Translations under genes and position numbers: made by a program
Source: Methylotenera sp.
GTDB lineage: Bacteria > Pseudomonadota > Gammaproteobacteria > Burkholderiales > Methylophilaceae
Assembly (NCBI GenBank): GCA_030655015.1
Contig: JAURWJ010000030.1
Coordinates: 1-32,879, forward strand
Direction: 5' to 3'
DNA: 32,879 nt
Shown: positions 1 through 6,309 of the stretch, piece by piece
How positions within the stretch are numbered: position 1 is the first letter of the stretch
How the letters are laid out: every line of letters begins with the position of its first letter
Notes under the pieces: model-generated
Databases searched by the model: none
Told to the model about the DNA's origin: nothing
What the model saw: only the letters and a program-made list of their open reading frames with translations

Positions 1-432
1 CGCGGTCATGCGATAGAAAACCACAGCCAGCAGCACAGGCACTATTTCTCGCTGTTGGGTATGGGCGGGTTTATGCGCGAGATTCAGGCCGCACAGGACA
101 CGCTATTTAGTATCACTGGCGTACACCCCAAATTTTTCCGCGCGCCGGCTGGTTTGCGCAATCCATTTCTACAACCAGTGTTGAACCGTTTAGGCTTGTG
201 CCTCGTTAGCTGGACAGTACGCGGCTTTGATACTCAGGTGAAAGATGCGGAAAAAGTAAAAAACAAACTGTTATCAGGGCTACGCCCCGGCGCCATTTTA
301 TTGCTGCACGATGGCAACGCTGCACGTACCAATGAGAGTATCCCGGTTATTCTGGCGGTCTTACCTTCTTTGCTGGATGCTACAGAGACGGCGGGTTTGC
401 ATTTTGTTACGCTACAGGAAGCCACTTTATGA
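1..432 (+). CDS. Polysaccharide deacetylase (NodB-fold), 5' end missing
   Basis: The reading frame is open from the first base of the window, so the gene begins upstream; only about 143 C-terminal residues are visible. They carry the usual NodB/carbohydrate esterase 4 signatures in order: a metal-binding HSxxH within ENHSQQH (bases about 19-39), the RAPAG motif that forms a side of the active-site groove, and LLLHDG near the C-terminus. The catalytic Asp motif would lie upstream and cannot be checked. Such enzymes remove acetyl or formyl groups from sugars or related amides. The gene ends just before a run of ketosynthase and ketoreductase genes on the same strand, so it probably belongs to that aryl-polyene-like operon; the substrate is unknown. 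The family call is firm, the role in the pathway is inferred. Confidence 0.85.
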   Translation, partial: RGHAIENHSQQHRHYFSLLGMGGFMREIQAAQDTLFSITGVHPKFFRAPAGLRNPFLQPVLNRLGLCLVSWTVRGFDTQVKDAEKVKNKLLSGLRPGAILLLHDGNAARTNESIPVILAVLPSLLDATETAGLHFVTLQEATL

Positions 433-509
433 ATACGATTTACAATATAATTTCACACGCAGCTATACTTTATGCTGCTCACCTTTATGACCAAGCACAG
501 AAAGCCTAG
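429..509 (+). CDS. Possible 26-residue leader peptide before the ketosynthase gene
   Basis: An ATG overlaps the deacetylase stop (ATGA at 429-432) and opens a 26-codon frame ending in TAG at 507-509. It is in the same frame as the ketosynthase that starts nine bases further on at a TTG. The ATGA overlap is the same coupling device used by the other genes of this operon. The peptide (begins MNTIYNIISHAAILYAAH) has no recognised family. It could be a translational coupler that feeds ribosomes onto the weak TTG start, or simply chance. Low confidence that the peptide itself matters. Confidence 0.25.
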   Translation: MNTIYNIISHAAILYAAHLYDQAQKA

Positions 510-518
510 CGTTTTTCC

Positions 519-1745
519 TTGAAACCTTTATTACTCTCACACTTCACTGCTACTAGTTGCATCGGGCATGGCCTGAAGCAGACATTGGACGCCTTGCGTC
601 ACGGCAGGCAGGCGCTCAAGCCCTGTGACTTTGAAACGGTAAACCTGCCCACCTTTATTGGTGAGGTTGAAGGCGTGGATGAGGTGAACATGGCGGCCGG
701 CATGGCTGACTATAATTGTCGCAATAATCGTCTGGCGCAACTGGGGCTGGAGCAGGATGGCTTTGCCGATGCCGTCAATACTGCGGCAGACAAGTACGGG
801 CGTGATCGCATTGGTGTCTTCATGGGTACCAGCACCTCGGGAATTCTGGAAACGGAGCTGGCTTTCCGTGAGCGTGACCCGCTGACTGGCGCATTGCCTG
901 CAGGGTTAATCTATAGCAAGACACAAAACACTTACTCGGTAGCAGATTTTACGCGCCAATATTTCGCGCTCAGCGGTCCCGCCGTAGCCGTGTCGTCAGC
1001 ATGCTCCTCCAGCGCCAAGGTATTCAGTACGGCACGCCGCATGATAGAAGCCGGGTTGATAGACGCAGCCGTCGTAGGCGGGGTAGATACGCTATGTCTG
1101 ACTACGCTGTACGGCTTCACCTCGCTGGGCCTGCTTTCTATGCAAGCCTGCCGCCCTTATGATAAAGAACGTGATGGCATCTCCATTGGGGAGGCCGCTG
1201 CTTTTGCCTTGCTGGAACGCCCATCAGAAAATATTGATGCAAAGTCCGTGCTATTACTGGGTATAGGTGAATCCAGCGATGCCTATCACATGTCGTCACC
1301 CCACCCAGAGGGGCTGGGTGCGCGCATGGCTATGCAGCAGGCGCTACAGAGCGCTGGCTTGAGGCCGACCGATATTGATTACATTAACCTGCACGGCACA
1401 GCCACGCCAAGCAATGACGTAGCCGAAGCCAAAGGTGTTTCAGCCGTGTTTGGCCATGACACGCCATGTAGCTCGACCAAGGGCGCCACAGGGCATACTT
1501 TGGGTGCTGCTGGCGCGGTTGAGGCGGTCATTTGCGCCCTTGCCCTGCAACATGGACTTATTCCCGGCGGCCTTAACACGCGCGAGGCAGATTCGGTGCT
1601 GAAACTGAATTATCAATTGCAAAATCGCGACCAAGTGCTAACGCGCGTCATGAGTAACTCTTTTGGTTTTGGTGGCACCAATTGCAGTTTGATTTTTGGC
1701 TTGGCTCAAGGTGGCCTAGAACAATCAGGAGCGCCGTCGTCATGA
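519..1745 (+). CDS. Beta-ketoacyl-ACP synthase (FabF/FabB-like), aryl polyene type
   Basis: A 408-residue thiolase-fold condensing enzyme. The Cys-His-His triad is intact: Cys162 in the SSACSSSAK nucleophile elbow, His292 in NLHGTATPSND and His326 in KGATGHTLGAAG, plus the C-terminal NSFGFGGTN loop. It would extend an ACP-bound acyl chain with malonyl-ACP in the cytoplasm. The start is unusual: TTG at 519 is the only start that keeps the conserved N-terminus, because an in-frame TAG lies at 507-509, and the upstream Shine-Dalgarno is weak. The stop overlaps the next start as ATGA (1742-1745). Its partners (half-length ketosynthase-like protein, hotdog dehydratase, ketoreductase) match aryl polyene/xanthomonadin clusters better than primary fatty acid synthesis. 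Which of the two Ape-type ketosynthases it corresponds to cannot be settled by eye. Confidence 0.93.
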   Translation: MKPLLLSHFTATSCIGHGLKQTLDALRHGRQALKPCDFETVNLPTFIGEVEGVDEVNMAAGMADYNCRNNRLAQLGLEQDGFADAVNTAADKYGRDRIGVFMGTSTSGILETELAFRERDPLTGALPAGLIYSKTQNTYSVADFTRQYFALSGPAVAVSSACSSSAKVFSTARRMIEAGLIDAAVVGGVDTLCLTTLYGFTSLGLLSMQACRPYDKERDGISIGEAAAFALLERPSENIDAKSVLLLGIGESSDAYHMSSPHPEGLGARMAMQQALQSAGLRPTDIDYINLHGTATPSNDVAEAKGVSAVFGHDTPCSSTKGATGHTLGAAGAVEAVICALALQHGLIPGGLNTREADSVLKLNYQLQNRDQVLTRVMSNSFGFGGTNCSLIFGLAQGGLEQSGAPSS

Positions 1746-2542
1746 CAACGCAATTGACTGCTTACATTGAAGGCATCGGCCTGCTAGGTCCAGGCATCTC
1801 TGACTGGGCCAGCGCGCGTGCGGTACTGACCGCCGAGCAGCCTTACTTTTCTTCAAAAACTGTAATACCTGCGCCGGAGTTATTACCAGCGGCAGAGCGC
1901 AGGCGTGCCAGTGATATCGTCAAGTTGACGTTGGCAACCTCGCTGGAGGCGATTGCGGCCGCTGGCTTGGAGGCGGCAAGTTTGCCCAGCGTATTTTCGT
2001 TTTCCAATGGCGATGGACTTAACTGCCACACCATCTGTGAAATGCTGGCATCAGATGACCGGCAAATCTCCCCCACGCGTTTTCATAACTCCGTGCATAA
2101 CGCCGCCGCTGGTTACTGGAGCATTGCCACCGGAGCCATGGCGACCTCGTCGGTACTATGCGCCTTTGACGCCAGCTTTGGTGCGGGGTTGCTGGATGCA
2201 CTGACGCAGGTGGTGGTTGATGGGACGCGTTGTATTTTAATGGCAAGTGATACGCCGTACCCCGAACCGATGTTCAGCAACCGATCTATTCCTGATAATT
2301 TTGGTATCGCACTGGTGTTTGCACCGCAAGCTAGCCCAAAAACCATCGCCCAGATCAAGGTCAGCATCACCCATGATGAGGCCTGTAAATTTAACGATGC
2401 CGCGCTGGAAACTTTGCGCATGGCGATTCCCGCCGCGCGCGGCCTGCCCTTGCTGCAAGCTATTGCTCAGCAGAAAAACCGCCGCGTAGTGCTGGATTAT
2501 CTTGATAACATACGTTTGGCCATCGAGGTCAGCCCATGCTAG
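1742..2542 (+). CDS. Ketosynthase-like chain-length-factor protein
   Basis: A 266-residue protein, about two thirds of a full ketosynthase, resembling the short beta-ketoacyl-synthase-like family (PF13723) found in aryl polyene clusters. It keeps the N-terminal thiolase layer (EGIGLLGPGI; a conserved SPTRFHNSVHNAAAGYWSI stretch) but has no ACSSS nucleophile elbow and no His pair, so it is probably a non-catalytic partner of the preceding ketosynthase, shaping chain length as a KS-CLF pair. The frame is open from 1682, but the ATG at 1742 is chosen because it forms an ATGA overlap with the upstream stop and fits the family N-terminus. The 3' end overlaps the next gene by 7 bases. Confidence 0.85.
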   Translation: MTTQLTAYIEGIGLLGPGISDWASARAVLTAEQPYFSSKTVIPAPELLPAAERRRASDIVKLTLATSLEAIAAAGLEAASLPSVFSFSNGDGLNCHTICEMLASDDRQISPTRFHNSVHNAAAGYWSIATGAMATSSVLCAFDASFGAGLLDALTQVVVDGTRCILMASDTPYPEPMFSNRSIPDNFGIALVFAPQASPKTIAQIKVSITHDEACKFNDAALETLRMAIPAARGLPLLQAIAQQKNRRVVLDYLDNIRLAIEVSPC

Positions 2543-3039
2543 ATAAGGCGTTGCACAATATCAGGTTAGGCCATCCTCATCTAAACCATGCTTGGATTGC
2601 AGCCCATATTCCGCATCAGGGCAACATGTGCCTGCTGGACAAGGTAGAAACTTGGAATCAGGAAAAAATTGTATGCAGCGCCAGCAGTCATCATGCTGTT
2701 GATAATCCTTTGCGCGCTCACGACCAGCTCGGCATCGCCTCCGGCATCGAATATGCGGCACAGGCCATGGCGGTCCATGGTGCCTTGCTGGCACCCGCCG
2801 ACAGCGAGCGGCCACGCGTGGGCTATCTGGTCAGCGTACGCGGGGTGATGATGACGGCGACGCGGCTGGATGACATTCAGGCAGATTTGTTGATAACCGC
2901 CAGTTGTATCATGAGTAGCGAAAACAATATTCTGTATCAGTTTCGCATTAACGCAGACGACAAACTGCTGCTGGAAGGGCGCGCCGCTGTGGTATTGAAT
3001 GCGGATGCCTTGGCAGTTAACTTAGGAAATAACGCATGA
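2536..3039 (+). CDS. Hotdog-fold 3-hydroxyacyl-ACP dehydratase (ApeP-like)
   Basis: A 167-residue single hotdog-domain protein. The motif IPHQGNMCLLD near residue 27 corresponds to the catalytic-His region of FabA/FabZ (PHR/PHxxP-type), and GIASGIEYAAQAMAVHG near residues 67-83 is the central helix carrying the acidic catalytic residue and the AQ motif. It should remove water from 3-hydroxyacyl-ACP to leave the trans double bonds that build a polyene. It starts inside the end of the preceding gene (7-base overlap) and its stop overlaps the ketoreductase start as ATGA, so the four genes are translationally coupled. A thioesterase role is the main alternative for this fold, but the context favours a dehydratase. 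Confidence 0.82.
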   Translation: MLDKALHNIRLGHPHLNHAWIAAHIPHQGNMCLLDKVETWNQEKIVCSASSHHAVDNPLRAHDQLGIASGIEYAAQAMAVHGALLAPADSERPRVGYLVSVRGVMMTATRLDDIQADLLITASCIMSSENNILYQFRINADDKLLLEGRAAVVLNADALAVNLGNNA

Positions 3040-3755
3040 AAAGAGCTTTAGTCACAGGCGGTAGCGGCGGCATAGGTGCCGCCATTAGTCGCCGCCTTGC
3101 CGCCGACGGCTGTCATGTTTATATTCATGCTAATCAAGGCATCGCAGTCGCGCAACAACTGGCAGCGGAAATTTGTGCCGCAGGCGGCAGTGCAGAGGCG
3201 TTGCAATTTGATGTCACCGATAGCGCCGTTGTGAGCGCTATACTTGGCCCGCTGGTGGAAGATGAGCCTATCCAGATTCTAGTCAACAATGCCGGCATCC
3301 ATGATGATGCGGTATTCCCCGGCATGCGCCCTGAGCAGTGGCACCGGGTAATCGACGTATCTGTGAATGGATTTTTCAATGTGACGCAGCCGCTGATGAT
3401 GCCGATGATACGTAGCCGCTGGGGACGCATCATCAACGTATCTTCTATCGCCGGCATCACCGGCAATCGCGGCCAGACCAACTACTCTGCAGCCAAGGGT
3501 GCGTTGAATGCCGCCACAAAATCGTTAGCGCAAGAAGTTGCCAGCAGGGGTATTACCGTTAACGCCGTAGCACCGGGGATTATTGATACCGCCATGAGTG
3601 AATCCTCGTTTGATGCTCAGGCTATCGCCAATATGGTACCCATGAAGCGCGCCGGCACACCGGCTGAAGTGGCGGACTTGGTTAGCTTTCTTGCTTCCAC
3701 TCAAGCGACTTATATCACGGGGCAGATTATTTCGATTAATGGCGGCATGATCTAG
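3036..3755 (+). CDS. 3-oxoacyl-ACP reductase (FabG-like SDR)
   Basis: A 239-residue classical short-chain dehydrogenase of normal FabG length. Visible motifs: nucleotide-binding TGGSGGIG at residues 7-14, NNAG at 84-87, catalytic Asn111, Ser137 in NVSSIAG, and Tyr150-x3-Lys154 in NYSAAKG; the C-terminus GQIISINGGMI is typical. It would use NADPH to reduce 3-ketoacyl-ACP to 3-hydroxyacyl-ACP. It is the last gene of the + strand operon, starting with an ATGA overlap at 3036. The housekeeping fabG normally sits next to fabD/acpP, which are absent here, so this is read as the pathway-specific (ApeQ-like) reductase. Confidence 0.92.
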   Translation: MKRALVTGGSGGIGAAISRRLAADGCHVYIHANQGIAVAQQLAAEICAAGGSAEALQFDVTDSAVVSAILGPLVEDEPIQILVNNAGIHDDAVFPGMRPEQWHRVIDVSVNGFFNVTQPLMMPMIRSRWGRIINVSSIAGITGNRGQTNYSAAKGALNAATKSLAQEVASRGITVNAVAPGIIDTAMSESSFDAQAIANMVPMKRAGTPAEVADLVSFLASTQATYITGQIISINGGMI

Positions 3756-3863
3756 CGCTGGGCGAACGTGCGAGTGCTTAATAACTATCAAATAGTTGTG
3801 GATTGTCAGGATGGGTAGTATGGCTTGTTATGACCCTAGTGCGTACGCGACCGTTCAACAGTT

Positions 3864-3891
3864 ACTAATCGGATGCACGCACCCGATTAGT
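3864..3891. terminator. Hairpin between convergent transcription units, possible terminator
   Basis: A perfect 9-bp stem, ACTAATCGG / CCGATTAGT, closes a 10-base loop midway between the end of the ketoreductase operon and the end of the opposing exported-protein gene. There is no clean U-tract on either strand (TATTAAGTA follows on +), so termination is only inferred from position. A weaker 6-bp hairpin (AACTAT/ATAGTT) lies at 3783-3797. Confidence 0.35.
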
Positions 3892-3980
3892 TATTAAGTA
3901 GCGCTGCTATAAAGTAATAAGGCATAAACCGAGAGCATTCCTGTTGTGACATCAGGTACGTTTGCAATGCTCAGCTTAAT

Positions 3981-4973
3981 TTATTGATAATTGCGATCCC
4001 GATCGCGCTCCTGCTCTTGCCCACGGTTCGGCTCACGTGCGGTATCTTGGCCTTGCTGCCGTTCGTCTCTAACCTGTGACCTTGGCTTCTGCTGCTCACG
4101 CTGAGTTGCCCCTGCCCCTGACTGTGGTTGCTGTCTAGAATCTCGAACTTCCGGGCGTCCTTGTTGTGGCGAGGCTGGGGTTGATCTCTGGATGTCCATG
4201 CCTCCCTTTTGCGGTGGCTGTGCGCGTGTGGCATCTGGGCTATCGTGCTGACGCGGTGCAGCCTGCGGCTGGGGCGCAGAGCGTTGCATATCCTGTTGCC
4301 TAGAACCTCTCTCGTCAGGTGCAACCCGCTTTTCCTGCTGGGAGTTTCTCTGCTGAGCGGGTACTCTTGGTGCCGTCCGCTCTTGATAGCGCTGTTGCAC
4401 TACTGGATCACGCGGCTGGTAACGGTAATTCTGTTGGTGCAACTCCTGTTGCCGCCCCACCTGTTGGGGATATCGATCTCCTGAATATTGCCGCTGGTAG
4501 CTAGGCCGCGGTGCTGGTGGCGGAGCAGAGCGACGATCCCATTTATCCCAGCCACGTCTATGTTGTTCCCAATCGCGTCCCCAATGATTCCCCCAGCGTG
4601 GCGGTGCGTCTGACTGCCAGCCGATAAAGTAGGCGGGCGGATGGCGATAGTAGCGCACAGGGATGCGCAGGATGAACACGGGGACAATCTCTGGAGCAAC
4701 AACCCACCAAGGCCCGTTGTACCATTCACTCGCATACCAATAATCATCTTGGTAAACCCAGTACAACCCGTCGTAAAAAAAGAAGTTCGCTTGCAGTCGT
4801 GGCGCATAGTAAACAGGGTAACCAGGTACAACAACGAGTTGCGGATATGCAGGCACGTTGATGCCTATGCTGACGTGCGGCAGTCCAATGCCGATGCTTA
4901 CCTGCATATCAGCAGAAGCGGCCGGGGACAGTAGCATTCCAATTAACATCAATATGTTGCGAATTTTCAGCAT
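3981..4973 (-). CDS. Exported protein with Tyr/Trp-rich core and Gln/Arg/Pro-rich disordered tail
   Basis: A 330-residue protein. The start at 4973 is chosen over an in-frame ATG at 5015 because it follows a strong GGAGG seven bases upstream and begins a clean signal peptide (MLKIRNILMLIGMLL, cleavage near PAASA). The mature N-terminal half, residues about 25-165, is aromatic (repeated YWVY, YWYASEWYNGPWWV) and carries SIGIGLPHVSIGI; it resembles a conserved periplasmic or outer-membrane-associated family seen in many proteobacteria whose function I do not know. From about residue 165 on the sequence is low complexity and very rich in Gln, Arg, Pro and Asp, predicted to be disordered. No lipobox Cys, no membrane segment after the signal. 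No obvious operon partner. Confidence 0.75.
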   Translation of the reverse strand: MLKIRNILMLIGMLLSPAASADMQVSIGIGLPHVSIGINVPAYPQLVVVPGYPVYYAPRLQANFFFYDGLYWVYQDDYWYASEWYNGPWWVVAPEIVPVFILRIPVRYYRHPPAYFIGWQSDAPPRWGNHWGRDWEQHRRGWDKWDRRSAPPPAPRPSYQRQYSGDRYPQQVGRQQELHQQNYRYQPRDPVVQQRYQERTAPRVPAQQRNSQQEKRVAPDERGSRQQDMQRSAPQPQAAPRQHDSPDATRAQPPQKGGMDIQRSTPASPQQGRPEVRDSRQQPQSGAGATQREQQKPRSQVRDERQQGQDTAREPNRGQEQERDRDRNYQ

Positions 4974-5415
4974 TTTATGACCTCCACTTCGGTAATCAAG
5001 CGTCATGGATATCAACGGAAAGCGACGCCAGATCTAACTAGCCACAGGATACCAAGACTTGTTCAGGAAGACCCGTTTGGTATTGCACCTAAAAACATAG
5101 GTGCAATACCAGTTAATCTCGCTTTTTAGACTCTAAGCTAAATATTTAATAATTGTCTGTACGTGCGCACACGTAGTGGGTGACAGAAAATTTACGCTAT
5201 GTCAGCTTTCTCTGGTCAACTTGAGTATTCCAGTCAAAAAGGCCCCCAAGAATTATTTCAAAAGAGCCACTAAACTACCAAACATCGGCAGAAAGATTTG
5301 CCCAATCTGTTGCGTCGACCAGTTGAATTTAAGGACATTAACCGCTATTCCCAATGCAGGTAAGCTCAGCTAAATCGATGCGTTCCTTATGTTTTAAGTT
5401 AGAATCACACCCACT
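4974..5415. other. 442-base intergenic region between two divergent genes
   Basis: It holds the ribosome binding site of the exported-protein gene (GGAGG, - strand, about 4981-4985), a perfect 13-bp hairpin at 5078-5111, and, just ahead of the beta-barrel gene, TAGAAT at about 5400 as a possible -10 box. A 65-codon frame at 5176-5373 was judged not to be a gene. Otherwise nothing recognised. Confidence 0.5.
5078..5111. repeat. Perfect 13-bp inverted repeat
   Basis: TGGTATTGCACCT at 5078-5090 is exactly reversed at 5099-5111 around an 8-base loop AAAAACAT. On the + strand a short T-run (CTTTTT, about 5121-5126) follows ten bases later, too far for a canonical terminator. No gene on the + strand ends just upstream, so it may be a REP-like or mobile-element remnant, or an RNA hairpin. 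Confidence 0.7.
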
Positions 5416-6309
5416 ATGAAAAACATTTCACAACGATGTCTAATAGCATTTGCATCTATTACTTATGTAGATTTGGCTTGTGCAATAGACCTCCAACCTG
5501 GCGAAATCCGCGCACCAAAAGCAGGGCTCAACATTGTGCAATTATCTTACCAAGTTAGCGAACGTGGCAATAAATATACGTATGGCGATAAGCAGGCTGG
5601 TGAGCCAGAAATTCATGCCGCGCAGTTTCAAGTACGTGTTGGACGGTCATTTGAAATAGCGGACTCCCCAGCACTGTTTTATGTGCAAACGCCGATGGGT
5701 TATACGCATCCCGATGGCGCACTGTCAAAAATACCGTCTGCGCGAGAAGGTGATTCAGGTGTCGGCGATACTAGTTTCTTACTGGCTATTTGGCCGTATG
5801 CTAATCGTGAAAAGAAAACTTACTTTGCTTTGGGTGCGTATCTCACATTGCCTACAGGCAGTTATAGCAATGATCGCCGCTTTGCTTTCCAGAATATGGG
5901 GCAGAATCGCTACAGTTCAGCATTGCAAACAGGCTATCAAGCACCAATTGTCGGCGCGCTAAGTTGGCAGGGGGCAATAGATGCAGTATGGTTTGGCGAC
6001 AATAATGACCGTGGGCCCACGCATGCAACGTATTCACAAAAAGTGCTATATACAGGCCAGACAGGTTTACGCTATGACTTCAACTCTAGTTATGCCGTGG
6101 GAGCGACTTATTTCTATACGACTGGTGGTGAAACAAGTCTCAATGGTGTCAATCAAGATGATGTGACTCGTTTACGGCGCTATCAGTTAACCGGCATAGC
6201 CAACTACGCTTTTGGGCGCATTACCTTGCAATATGGTGGGGACATCAAAACAGAAAACGGCTTTATTGAAGATAGCCGCTGGATTCTGCGCTACACCAAG
6301 CCGTTTTAA
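5416..6309 (+). CDS. Outer-membrane beta-barrel protein (MetA-pathway phenol degradation family)
   Basis: A 297-residue protein with an N-terminal signal peptide (about residues 1-23) and alternating polar/hydrophobic strands throughout, ending in Phe as outer-membrane barrels usually do (RWILRYTKPF). The pattern GDTSFLLAIWPYAN followed by ALGAYLTLPTGSY fits the Phenol_MetA_deg family (PF13557), found in many degradation operons as a presumed channel for hydrophobic compounds. No catabolic genes surround it here, so the substrate is unknown. No clear Shine-Dalgarno precedes the ATG. Its TAA stop overlaps the stop of the convergent kinase gene (shared bases TTAA, 6306-6309). Confidence 0.75.
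   Translation: MKNISQRCLIAFASITYVDLACAIDLQPGEIRAPKAGLNIVQLSYQVSERGNKYTYGDKQAGEPEIHAAQFQVRVGRSFEIADSPALFYVQTPMGYTHPDGALSKIPSAREGDSGVGDTSFLLAIWPYANREKKTYFALGAYLTLPTGSYSNDRRFAFQNMGQNRYSSALQTGYQAPIVGALSWQGAIDAVWFGDNNDRGPTHATYSQKVLYTGQTGLRYDFNSSYAVGATYFYTTGGETSLNGVNQDDVTRLRRYQLTGIANYAFGRITLQYGGDIKTENGFIEDSRWILRYTKPF

Noticed and set aside
5176-5373. 65-codon frame on the + strand with a CPICC motif
   Set aside because: No Shine-Dalgarno, no recognisable family, composition like the surrounding non-coding DNA; likely chance.
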